DNA of 35,286 nucleotides from Borrelia duttonii Ly. Lineage in GTDB: Bacteria; Spirochaetota; Spirochaetia; Borreliales; Borreliaceae. This document shows, piece by piece, positions 18,212 to 27,051 of this stretch. The stretch spans positions 1 through 35,286 of the forward strand of contig NC_011248.1 of assembly GCF_000019685.1 (NCBI RefSeq), read 5' to 3'. Every line of letters begins with the position of its first letter. Within the stretch, counting starts at the first letter, position 1. The notes below the pieces were generated by a model. That model was not told the DNA's origin, searched no databases, and saw only the letters and a list, made by a program, of their open reading frames with translations. A program made the translations under genes and the position numbers.

Positions 18212-19306
18212 TTACTGTTGCCCTACTGCTTTTGGCTCTCTTGCCTTATCTACTTCTGCCTTTACTTTCTCAATCACATTCTTTACTGTATTCTTCACTA
18301 TTTCTTCTACTGCTCCCAATAACTTATTTACTGCTGTTATTCCCGCCGATTGTACTGCCTTGTTATCATTATCATTATTCGCCGCTAATTTACCATCCTT
18401 AACTAATGATCGTAGGGTGATTCCTCCAGCTACTGCTGCTGCTTTAGCTGCCCCTTGTGCTAAATGACCAGTATTGTTTGTTCCTTTTGCAAATTCCAAT
18501 GGAGTTGTACCTACTACGGCATTTCCTGACAGTGATTTAACATCATTTTCTTCTGACTTAACTATAGACTCTAAAATTTCTTCGCCACTCACTGCCGATA
18601 CTATTGCTACTGCTTCTGGACCAGAAGCCCCACCTGCATTAGCACCTGCTGTTAAAACCTTAGCTCCATTTTCTGGATTGGCTATTCCTATTGATTGTTG
18701 ATTCAATACTAAATTACTCTCTTTTAATTTTTCAACACCTTCTACCTTAGCTATCGCCACTACTCCTTGAAGTGCCCTAAGAGCTTTTTTTAATTCCTCT
18801 GTATCTGCTGCTGCACCACTTTGTTGAGAGGTTACCTCACCTACTACCTTGTTAGTAGAATCACCTACTATCCCTAAAGAATCTAAATGACCTTTTAATG
18901 CTTCCAATGTTTTTTTAGCTGTATCAACTGCTGCTCTAACTGACTTATTGAATAGACCATCTTTAGACCCTTCTACTTCCGACTTTTTTGCTACTGTTTC
19001 TAATTCTGCTGATGCTTCTCCAAGCTTACCACCTAACTTATTAAAATATTCTCCTAACTGTTACTTAGTCGTATCTTTAGTTACTCTTAATCCTAATGTA
19101 TCTGACATTAACTCAATAAACGAATAAAATGCATTCTCTGCACTTCTTCCTACTTCCAGCATCACTTCACTTAAACTTTTAGCCCCTCTCCCATCCCCTC
19201 CTGTCCCTTCTCCTTTTACTCCCCCACTATTACATCTCATCATCACCATCATCATCATCAATAATATTACTCTTACTTTCCCCTCTCCTTTTTTCTCTTT
19301 CTTCAT
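18212..19306 (-). pseudogene. Class III vlp with one nonsense codon and an altered lipobox
   Basis: The frame is continuous from the ATG at 19306 to 18212 except for one TAA at 19061-19063, between DTTK and QLGEYFNKLGGKLGEAS. The full product would be 364 residues. The lipobox is MMRC rather than MMGC, so the residue before Cys 25 is Arg, which signal peptidase II should not accept. Class III features are LSEVMLEVGRSAENAFYSF, KALRALQGVVAIAKVEG, SGEEILESIVKSEEND, GGITLRSLVKDGKLAA and TAVNKLLGAVEEIVKNT. AAGGAGGC lies 7 bases before the ATG. Confidence 0.9.
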
Positions 19307-19517
19307 TCTTCTAGCCTCCTTGTTTTTTCCTTTATTTATAGCTACTTTATAGCTTTTATTTTAAAGATTAGAAGAAAAAAATATGACTCATATAACACAT
19401 ACAATCTTAAAAATAAAAAGAGAGTTTTATTGTTCCCTCTACCAGACTTTTTACCTAATAATTATTACATAAACTTATATTTACTAATTCACCATATTAA
19501 TTAGCCTTAACTTTAGC

Positions 19518-20470
19518 TTAAGAACCCTCTCCTTGCTTAATCTCTCCCAATACCTTATTTATCTCTTTTAATCCTTCATCAACTGTATTTCTGATTGCTA
19601 CTGTTAGTGCACTCAATACTTTATTTACTACACCTGATGCTACTCCATTAACTGCACTTGCTGATTTTTTATCGTTCTTAGCCGCAAATTTACCATCCTT
19701 TGCCATCGCTCGCAATGCTATTCCCGCTGCTATTACTGCATCTTTTTTTGCACCATCCTTAATTTCGTTCTTATTATCCTCCTTTTTAGCAGCAGCAATC
19801 TCAGCAGCATTTTTAGCTGTATCAATATTACCATCATTATTAACAACCGACTCAGACTCAGCTATCGCACGAAGAACATCAGCCCCACTTATTGCTCCTA
19901 TTGATGCACTTGCTGCTGCTTCTGCCTCACTAGCATTATCCTTCTTTTCAAACAATTTACCAATTGTCTTCTGCTGCTCTCCATCAGTCTTAGTAGAACC
20001 AGCTTTACCTTCATTATCTTTCAATACTACTCCAACAATTGCCTTTATTCCTGCAACTAATACATTTACGCTATTAAAATCTGCATGTGATGCATCTTGT
20101 CCAGCATCAGTAGCATTACCAATAATAATATCACCACTAGCTCCCCCAGCTGCTTCCTTTGCTCCTTCCTCGATCTTACTTATCTCCTCAATAAATTCCT
20201 CTACCTTAACTTTAAATTTCTCATATTTCCCATTCTCTTCCAAAATCTTCCCTAATTTCTCTCTAACTCCTTTCATTATCTCTGCTATCTTACTAAAATA
20301 TCCACCTATCTCACTCCCTTCTTTGTTTCCGCCTTTATCCCCAACGTCCCTGTAATCATATCCCCAAAACTCACAAATACTTCAAAAAATCCTCTACCTA
20401 AATTCGCTATATCACTCAAAAATACCTTCTCCGGATCCTTTACTCCACCACTATTACATCCCATCACCAT
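19518..20470 (-). pseudogene. Class I vlp, leader truncated, frameshifted, early 3' stop
   Basis: The cassette begins at MVMGC (20470), so only the last residues of the signal peptide remain before the Cys; AT-rich element copy 3 abuts it. NSGGVKDPEKVFLSDIANLG and FGDMITGTLGIKAETKK follow. Then two extra G residues (AAGAAGGGAGTGAG against AAGAAGAGTGAG) shift the frame near 20318. The rest is open from 20276: [48 protein letters not shown] and NKVLSALTVAIRNTVDEG. It ends at GEGS with a TAA where related genes read on for six to eight residues. The downstream hairpin near 19419-19440 is degenerate. Confidence 0.9.
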
Positions 20471-20610
20471 ATTATCTTTATATTATCTTTATCTGTACAA
20501 TTTTATATAATAAACTGAATACTTTTCATTAGAACATTTTAAAGAAATCACAAATAATAAAATTAATCATATCAAGTAACATATTTCTATTTAACACACT
20601 ATAAAATAAA
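20471..20610. repeat. AT-rich element copy 3
   Basis: It contains TGTACAATTTTATATAATAA, AAACTGAATACTTTTCATTA and CACAAATAATAAAATTAATC, closely matching copy 1. On its left it runs directly into ATGGTGATGGGATG of the class I cassette. On its right is half of a class II-type terminator (AAAGATACC) whose other arm is lost. Confidence 0.8.
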
Positions 20611-20630
20611 AGATACCAAAAGGTTAAACC

Positions 20631-20906
20631 TTCAATTTCTCCAGAAGCTCCACCTGCACCGGCAACAGAGACATTACCAAGCAAGTCACTACCCTCGAAA
20701 CCAACAGCCTAACTAACAGTCTTAGCCCCAACAATTATCTTATCAAGTATCTCACTAACCAATTTCTTTATTGCAGTCTCAGTAGCTGCAGCATTAGGAT
20801 TACTCTCTTTTTTCATATCAACAACAATTTTACTAAGCCCATCCTTTGCTCCTTGCACAGTATCTTGAATTGTCTTAAAATATTTCCCTACATCCGATTT
20901 CTTACT
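20631..20906 (-). pseudogene. Class II vlp internal fragment
   Basis: About 92 codons remain: [54 protein letters not shown], a TAG where other class II genes have GAG, then GSDLLGNVSVAGAGG to GEIE. The 3' side is fused to the stem of a class II terminator, so the C-terminal half is deleted. The 5' side is fused at about 20906 to a prophage gene remnant. Confidence 0.85.
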
Positions 20907-21118
20907 TTTGAAATATTTTTTAGTTTTTGATTCTTCAACAAGTGCTAAATTAGCTAATAATGAATCAAAAGACGAACAGAACCCTTCACTAACTTTGATC
21001 CCAGCACCAAAAGATTCAGAACCATCAGATTGTGATTGTACCTGTTCATATTCGATTTCAAGTTCATTAAGTTTATGTCTCTTTATTACTTGACTATTGC
21101 CACCAAAATCATCGATAG
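20907..21118 (-). pseudogene. Prophage gene remnant, 3' end replaced by vlp sequence
   Basis: About 65 open codons include [38 protein letters not shown] and [18 protein letters not shown], then continue in frame into the class II fragment at 20906. There is no ATG at its beginning; it overlaps the end of the 85-aa gene in another frame. By position it is the third gene of a cp32-like phage block. Family not recognised. Confidence 0.5.
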
Positions 21119-21366
21119 TTCCCGCTTTTCTTTAGTCTGCAACCAGTATAGTAATACATAAACAATTTGATATGTGAAGCCGTAAGCATCTCTACGTCAA
21201 TACCCCTAACTTCAAGAAGCATATCGACTAGCTTTGCATATTGCATAAAAGTAGAAAAACTCACAGTCTCTTCATTAGTGTCTAATAATTCTATTATTTC
21301 TGTATAAAGTTGGCGTATTTCATTTTGAAGTTCTTGTGTTTCTTCTTGACTTTCATGCTGTGACAT
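21109..21366 (-). CDS. Small cp32-like prophage protein (hypothetical)
   Basis: The protein has 85 residues. The N-terminal half is acidic and probably helical or coiled-coil ([20 protein letters not shown]). The rest includes [20 protein letters not shown] and ends KKSGNYR. There is no signal peptide or membrane segment. It starts 9 bases after the 318-aa gene, so the two are one operon. Small proteins of this type follow the capsid gene in Borrelia cp32 prophages; the function is not known to me. Confidence 0.6.
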   Translation of the reverse strand: MSQHESQEETQELQNEIRQLYTEIIELLDTNEETVSFSTFMQYAKLVDMLLEVRGIDVEMLTASHIKLFMYYYTGCRLKKSGNYR

Positions 21367-21375
21367 AGATGCTCC

Positions 21376-22332
21376 CTAACTTTGCTTGATTTCCACTTGA
21401 AGAATAGTCTTCTGTGTAGCCATAAGCCCACCAAGAACAAAATCAATATAAGAATGAGCTATATCACTTGAATTGATGTCAATGTGTCTATTTCGTGTTG
21501 GCAACATATATTTACTTGGTTTAAATTTAAGTAACTTTGGATTCATTGGACAAATAACAATTTGATTTTTTAATAAATTAGATGTTTGTATAGTTACTTC
21601 ATTTCTATTATTTAAAGCTTTAATAGTTTTTATTAAGAAATCTTCCCATGCAAATCCAGGAAATGATTGGGATGCATTTGCTATTGCATAAGGTTTAACC
21701 AATTTTAAGCTTGTTAATGGATCAACTAATACCATAAATGGAGAATCAAAGTAATCACCAAGTTCTAATTTTAAAAGACCAGATTTGACAGATTCAAATA
21801 TTTTATCCATTTTGTCTTTATTAGCAGCTTCAACTTCTTCTTTAATTTGATCTGGCATATTAAGTAGTCCATACATATTAGGTAAAAGAAGTGTTGCTCT
21901 GTTACCATCCTTTTGCACTGATACAGTTCCCGTTAATACAAAATTAGTGATTATCTTCATAATCTCATCGTATGCTAATTTATATGCAGTACCAAAAAGC
22001 AAGTGATTATTATTAACATCTCCAATATATTCAGAATCTGTAAATTCAGGAACAGCAGAATATTTTAGATGTGGAAATTTGTATTGCAAATGCAAATAGT
22101 TAAGTTTTACTACTTCCCCAAATCCTTTTGTTGTAATAGTATTATAATTATTTACAACATTTGTTGGATTTTCGTTTATAAATGCATCCCATTCTACTGT
22201 TTTGAAACCCACCTTATAAGGAATTTCTTCAATTTGTTCTGAAGTAAACCAATCATAAAATTTTGGTAATTCTACTTCTTTTTTTGCTTGAATCATTTCT
22301 TGTTCATAATAATCTTCTTCATATAATTTCAT
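21376..22332 (-). CDS. cp32-like prophage structural protein, possibly the major capsid protein
   Basis: The protein has 318 residues, with an acidic N-terminus (MKLYEEDYYEQEMIQAKKEV). It continues with FYDWFTSEQIEEIPYKVGFK, YNTITTKGFGEVVKLNYLHL, LAYDEIMKIITNFVLTGTVS, VKSGLLKLELGDYFDSPFMV and a C-terminal HIDINSSDIAHSYIDFVLGG. It looks like a complete soluble protein with no signal or membrane segment. GGAGG lies 6 bases before the ATG. In Borrelia cp32 (phiBB-1) a protein of about this size, in this position after a smaller virion protein gene, is thought to be the major capsid protein; this identification is by size and order only. It is the only intact larger non-vlp gene in the array. Confidence 0.6.
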   Translation of the reverse strand: MKLYEEDYYEQEMIQAKKEVELPKFYDWFTSEQIEEIPYKVGFKTVEWDAFINENPTNVVNNYNTITTKGFGEVVKLNYLHLQYKFPHLKYSAVPEFTDSEYIGDVNNNHLLFGTAYKLAYDEIMKIITNFVLTGTVSVQKDGNRATLLLPNMYGLLNMPDQIKEEVEAANKDKMDKIFESVKSGLLKLELGDYFDSPFMVLVDPLTSLKLVKPYAIANASQSFPGFAWEDFLIKTIKALNNRNEVTIQTSNLLKNQIVICPMNPKLLKFKPSKYMLPTRNRHIDINSSDIAHSYIDFVLGGLMATQKTILQVEIKQS

Positions 22333-22355
22333 TTTAAACCTCCGTCATTTAATTA

Positions 22356-22507
22356 TTAGACACTATTGCCAACAAATTTGATATAAAAAAAATTATTATC
22401 TATTAAGGATAGCATATCTTCTACAACAAATGCATTATAAATGATATTTAAACCAGTAGATTTTTCTGCCTCACCTTTATCATTAAACTTAATTTTGTCG
22501 CCTCTTT
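22356..22507 (-). pseudogene. C-terminal fragment of a prophage gene
   Basis: Fifty codons run from RGDKIKFNDKGEAEKSTGLN through YNAFVVEDMLSLIDNNFFYI to KFVGNSV and TAA at 22356-22358, just 24 bases before the 318-aa gene. The pattern resembles the end of a small Borrelia phage virion protein (possibly DUF228). The 5' part is replaced by class III vlp sequence at about 22507. Confidence 0.5.
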
Positions 22508-22621
22508 TAATTTATTAACTGCCGGTTATTCCTACTCCTTGTACTTCTTTCCCTCCGCTTGTAACATTACCTGCTGCTCCCGATGCTAACTATTTTGCAG
22601 TAAATCCCAATACATCCGATA
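22508..22621 (-). pseudogene. Two class III vlp scraps in a mosaic junction
   Basis: Positions 22591-22621 encode ISDVLGFTAK from the N-terminal region of class III. They are followed directly by 22508-22590, encoding LASGAAGNVTSGGKEVQGVG from the class III C-terminal region, with an extra base in ATAACCGGCAGTTAA. Several hundred bases are missing between the two. The outer ends join class I vlp and prophage DNA. Confidence 0.8.
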
Positions 22622-23315
22622 TATTATCAACAGTTTCACTAGACTTAGCTATAGTTTGCAATATATCAGCCCCACTTACAGAGCCTATCGATGCACTTGC
22701 CTTAGCTGCCTCTGCTTCTGTTCCACTATCCTTCTTTTTAAATAATTTCCCAATATCCTTTTTATCATTTTCTCCTGTCTTGCTAGCTTCTGCATTTCCC
22801 TCATTTACTCCTAATACTACCCCTACTATCTCTTTAATTCCTTTAACGAGCGAATTTACACTTGAAGCATCCGCAGGTGCAGGATCCTGACCAGTAGTAG
22901 GAGCACCGCCAATAGCAACATCACCACTAGCCCATTTCCCAGCCTCTTTTGCTCCTGCAGCAATCTTATCTAAAATCCCAGTAATAAACTGCTAAACAAC
23001 TGTTTTAACTTTTTCATATTTCCCATTCTTTTCTAGAATTTCATTTAACTTTACTTTAGTAGTTTTCATAGTCTTCTCAATATCACTAAAATACTTCCCT
23101 ATATCACTTTTTTAGTCTCCGCCTTTTATCCCCCCAATGTCCCTGTAATCATATACTCAAAACTCACAAATACTTCCATAAATCCTTTTCCTAAAATTTA
23201 CCATATCACTCAAAAACACCTTCTCTGGATCTCTACCACCACTATTACATCCCATCATCATCACCATCACTATTATTACTCTTATTTTCCCCTCTCCTTT
23301 TTTCTCTTTCTTCAT
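22622..23315 (-). pseudogene. Class I vlp, heavily frameshifted and 3'-truncated
   Basis: The start is intact: AAGGAGGCTAAAAGA then ATG at 23315, a short leader and MMMGC. The frame breaks after RDPEKVFLSDMVN (AATTTTAGGAAAAGG has one extra T), again near LGGIKG, and again in the KKSDIG segment. A TAG replaces GAA before QFITGILDKI. Later parts read KEIVGVVLGVNEGNAEASKT and GADILQTIAKSSETVDN, where the class III scraps begin. The C-terminal third is gone. It is the most decayed full-leader cassette in the array. Confidence 0.85.
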
Positions 23316-23439
23316 TCTTTTAGCCTCCTTGTTTTTTCCTTTATTTATAGCTTATCTTAGAAAACAAACAAAAAAGTCAATAAATGATGATTCATATGAA
23401 TATTATTCATATAACATACACAATACTGCAAATAAAAAA

Positions 23440-23457
23440 GAGAGCTTCATTGCTCCC
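23440..23457 (-). terminator. Terminator of the class I vlp at 23528
   Basis: GAGAGC (23440-23445) faces GCTCCC (23452-23457) around TTCATT. On the minus strand six T residues follow. Confidence 0.65.
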
Positions 23458-23527
23458 TTTGCAGCGTTCTTATTCAATAATTTTACTATATTCTTACTAT
23501 ATTCAATTATAACCCTTAATTCAACTA

Positions 23528-24604
23528 TTAATTAGCCTTAGCTTTAGCTTCAGAACCCTCTCCTTGCTTAATCTCTCCTAATACCTTATTTATCTCTTTT
23601 AATCCTAAATCCACTGTATTCCTAATTGATACAATCAATGTACTTAACACCTTATTTACCGCATTTGCTGCTACTCCCTTAGCAGATTCAGCCTCAGTTT
23701 TATTTGCATCATTACTCTTTACAATAAACTTACCATCTTTTGCCATCCCTCTCAATGCTATCCCTGCTGCTATAATTGCATCTTTCTTTGCAGATTCCCT
23801 AATTTGATCCTCATTAGCATTAGCATTAGCAGTACCCTTAGCTAAAGCCAAAGCAGCTGCATCTTCAGCGTCACTAACCTTTCCATCTTTCTTAGCATCT
23901 GCATTAGCTCCAGCAATCGCTTTTAATATATCAGCCCCACTTACTGCTCCTATTGATGCACTTGCCGCTGCTATATGTTTCTCTTCTGCTCCTTTATCAG
24001 CACCACCAGTTTCAGCCCCAAATAGCTTACCAATATCCTTCTTATCAGCATCAAGAGGCTTAGTTTTATCTGCCTGTCCATCACCCTTGTCTATAACTAA
24101 ATCAACTATTCCTTTAATTCCTTTCACAAGTGCACTTACACTTGCAGCGTCAACACTAATACCTTCATTAGACTTTACAACTTCACCAATTGATACTCCA
24201 TCAGTAGCACCACTAGCAGCAAGCTTTGCTCCTTCTGCAATTTTGTCTAATATCCCACTAATAAATTGTTCAACTGCTTCTTTCACCTTTGGATAGTCAC
24301 CATTCTCTGCCACTACAGCGTTTAATTTACTTTTTACTGAATTCATAGTTTTCTCAATATCACTAAAATACTTCCCTATCTCACTCTTCTTCGTATCCGC
24401 TTTTATCCCCAATGTCCCTGTAATCATATCGCCAAAACTCACAAAAACATCTAAAAATCCTTTACCTAAATTTACCATCTCACTCAAAAACACTTTCTCT
24501 GGATCTCTACCCCCACTATTACATCCCATCATCACCATCATCATCACCATTAATATTACTACTTTTACTCTTCCTTTCCCCTCTTCTTTTTTCTCTATAT
24601 TCAT
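23528..24604 (-). CDS. Variable large protein (Vlp), class I, intact
   Basis: The protein has 358 residues. The short leader MNIEKKEEGKGRVKV precedes a Met/Val run and MMGC with Cys 28. The mature part is class I throughout: [108 protein letters not shown] and AVNKVLSTLIVSIRNTVDLG. It ends GEGSEAKAKAN. AAGGAGGC lies 7 bases before the ATG. The segment between KEINKV and the stop is shared with its neighbours, as expected for a conserved 3' recombination tract. Confidence 0.9.
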   Translation of the reverse strand: MNIEKKEEGKGRVKVVILMVMMMVMMGCNSGGRDPEKVFLSEMVNLGKGFLDVFVSFGDMITGTLGIKADTKKSEIGKYFSDIEKTMNSVKSKLNAVVAENGDYPKVKEAVEQFISGILDKIAEGAKLAASGATDGVSIGEVVKSNEGISVDAASVSALVKGIKGIVDLVIDKGDGQADKTKPLDADKKDIGKLFGAETGGADKGAEEKHIAAASASIGAVSGADILKAIAGANADAKKDGKVSDAEDAAALALAKGTANANANEDQIRESAKKDAIIAAGIALRGMAKDGKFIVKSNDANKTEAESAKGVAANAVNKVLSTLIVSIRNTVDLGLKEINKVLGEIKQGEGSEAKAKAN

Positions 24605-24717
24605 TCTTCTAGCCTCCTTATTTTTTATTTTTTCTAGCTACTTTATAGCTCTTATTTAAAAGCAAAAAACAAATAAATGAGGCTTTATATAACACACAGA
24701 ATACCGCAAATAAAAAA

Positions 24718-24735
24718 GAGAGCTTCATTGCTCCC
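24718..24735 (-). terminator. Terminator of the class I cassette at 24794
   Basis: GAGAGC (24718-24723) faces GCTCCC (24730-24735) around TTCATT. On the minus strand six T residues follow. Confidence 0.65.
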
Positions 24736-24793
24736 TTTGCCAACGTTCTTATCTAATAATTTTTCTATATTCAATATATTATTAATTCAACTA

Positions 24794-25744
24794 TTAATTA
24801 GACTTAGCTTCAGAAATTTCCCCTTGTTTAATCTCTCCTAACACCTTATTTATCTCTTTTAATCCCTCATCCACTCTATTCCTGATAGCTATCACCAATG
24901 TACTCAATACCTTATTTACCGCACTTGCTACTACTCCATTAATAGCATAATATGCTTTATCATCATTCTTAGCCGCAAACTTACCATCCTTTGCCATACC
25001 TCTCAATGCTATCCCAGCTGCAATTACTGCATCTTTCTTTGCTCCTTCTTTAATCTCTTTCTTATTATCAACAGCTTTAGCAACAGCTATCTCTGCTGCA
25101 TCTGTTGCCGCATTAATTCCCTCAGCATCATTCACTATAGGATTTTCTTTAGATTTTCCTACTGCCTTCAATATATCAGCTCCACTTACTGCTCCTATAC
25201 TTGCCGCTGCCTTCGCAATATTTTCCTCTTTGGCTTCATCCTTACCATTATCACTAGCAAATAGATTCCCTATATACCTTTTATCATCCCCTGTTTTACT
25301 AGCATCTGCATTTCCTTCATTTTCTTTTAATACAACTCCAACTACTGCCTTTATTCCTTTGACTAATGAAATAACTGAATTCTTGTCAGCAGCCACTGCT
25401 GCTTGTCCTACACTAGTAGCCCCGCCAATCTTATCATCACTACTAGCTACACTAGCTGCTTCCTTTGCTCCTTCTTCGATCTTACTTATCTTCCCAATAA
25501 ATTCCTCTATCTTCTCTTTCACCTTCGGATAATGCCCATTCTTTTCTATAATCTCCCCCAATTTTCCTTTCACTACTTTCATTGTATTCTCAATTTTACT
25601 AAAATATGCCCTTATCCCACTTTTATTTATATCCTCCTTAATTTCTAACCTCTCAGTAACCATATCCCCAAAACTCATAAAAACATCTAAAAATCCTTTC
25701 CCTAAATTTACCATATAAAAATTAATGATTGATTTTATTACCAC
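24794..25744 (-). pseudogene. Class I vlp, 5'-truncated silent cassette
   Basis: The frame is open for 316 codons, but the leader, lipobox and first class I residues are missing. Vlp homology begins at MVNLGKGFLDVFMSFGDM (about 25714), and the preceding codons (VIKSIINFY) are from unrelated AT-rich DNA. The rest is unbroken: [71 protein letters not shown] and AVNKVLSTLVIAIRNRVDEG. There is no ribosome site before the first ATG. It could donate nearly the whole mature sequence but could not itself be exported. Confidence 0.85.
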
Positions 25745-25924
25745 ATATTATCAATGTGAAAATACAAAATTTACATCATTGACTTTTTATATTTATATTA
25801 CACAATAAGCCCTCTAAATTTAAGATTGTACTCTCATACTATGTTATATAAAACTATAGATGATTGTCATTCACTTTTTTCAAATGGCTAATGCACTTCA
25901 CAATAAAGATTAGAACCTATTTTT

Positions 25925-26010
25925 TAAATATATTATCTTTATTTGCACAAAATTATAAAAGAAACTAAATGATTTTAATAAAAAAATACATCTTTATTTG
26001 ACACCATAAA
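25925..26010. repeat. AT-rich element copy 4 (diverged)
   Basis: ATTATCTTTATTTGCACAAA and GAAACTAAATGATTTTAATA correspond to TTATCTTTGTTTGTACAA and AAACTGAATATTTTTAAT of copy 1, with a shorter remainder. It lies beside the class II terminator at 26014. Confidence 0.5.
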
Positions 26011-26013
26011 ATA

Positions 26014-26046
26014 AAAGATACCAAAAGACTAACTTTCAGTATCTTT
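26014..26046 (-). terminator. Terminator of the class II cassette at 26095
   Basis: AAAGATAC (26014-26021) pairs perfectly with GTATCTTT (26039-26046). On the minus strand TATTTTATGG follows. Confidence 0.75.
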
Positions 26047-26094
26047 CCTTTTATCACTCCACTAACTATATAATTCTAGCTTTATTGATGCTAA

Positions 26095-27051
26095 CTATTG
26101 ATTTTGCCCACCAGAACCACTATTTTCAGATGCTAAAGGAGTATCATTAGCATTAATTTTTATTGCTTCTTTTACTTTTTTAAGTCCTTCATCAATAGTT
26201 TTTCTTATTGCTATTGTTAATGCATCTAATGCCTTACTCACTGCACTTACTGCGGCTCCCTTAACTACAGCTGTATAATCAAGATTATCAGCAGCAGCAG
26301 TAGCAGTCACACCGGGAAATTTACCATCTTTTACAATTGCTCTTAACGCTATAGCTCCTGCTACAGTTGCATCTTTAGCACCAGCTGCAGCAGCATCACC
26401 ACTTTTAACTATAGCTTGTAGAATATCAGCACCGGTTACTGCACCAACGGCTTTAGATGCATCAGTAGCTACCTTTTTCGCATCACCAGCAGCAGCACCA
26501 ACTCCACTATTAGAAGTAGTACCAAACAACTTTCCTGCCTCATCAGTACCACCATTTGCGGTTCTTGAAGTAGAACCATCACTAGCCTTCTTATCATTAC
26601 CAGCATCATGTTTCCCTTCTTTAAGAACTATATCTACTATATCTTTAATTCCCTTAACTAACTTCTCAACTTCAGTACCTAAAACACCACCAGAACCCTG
26701 ACTAGCAAAATTACCAAGTAGATCACTCCCCACAGTACCAATAGCTTCACCAACAGTCTTTGCTCCGTCAATTATCTTATCAAGTGCCTCACTAACTAAT
26801 TTCTTTACTTCACTCTCTACCCCTGCCGCATTAGGATTCTTTTCTTCCTTCATTTCAGCAACAATTTTCTCAAGTTTATCTTTTGTCCCTTGAACAGTCT
26901 CCTGTACTGTCTTAAAATATTTCCCTACATCTGACTTCTTTAAATTAACATTTAACCCCAATACACTCCCTACCATTTCCCCAAATGATGTGAAAACATT
27001 CAAAAATTCTTCACTCACATTAACTAATGACTGCAAAAATTTATTCTTTGA
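26095..27051 (-). pseudogene. Class II vlp, 5'-truncated, right end of the archive
   Basis: Class II homology starts at [17 protein letters not shown] (about 27050), just inside where the mature N-terminus would begin. The leader and lipobox Cys are absent, with an in-frame TAA just upstream and only a TTG (27036) as possible start. About 313 codons then read on without a break: [88 protein letters not shown] and [20 protein letters not shown]. It is the last vlp sequence before the plasmid partition region. Confidence 0.85.

Noticed and set aside
2535-27051. A vlp/vsp expression site
   Set aside because: No cassette is preceded by a convincing -35/-10 pair; spacers hold only the neighbour's terminator, AT-rich DNA and a ribosome site.
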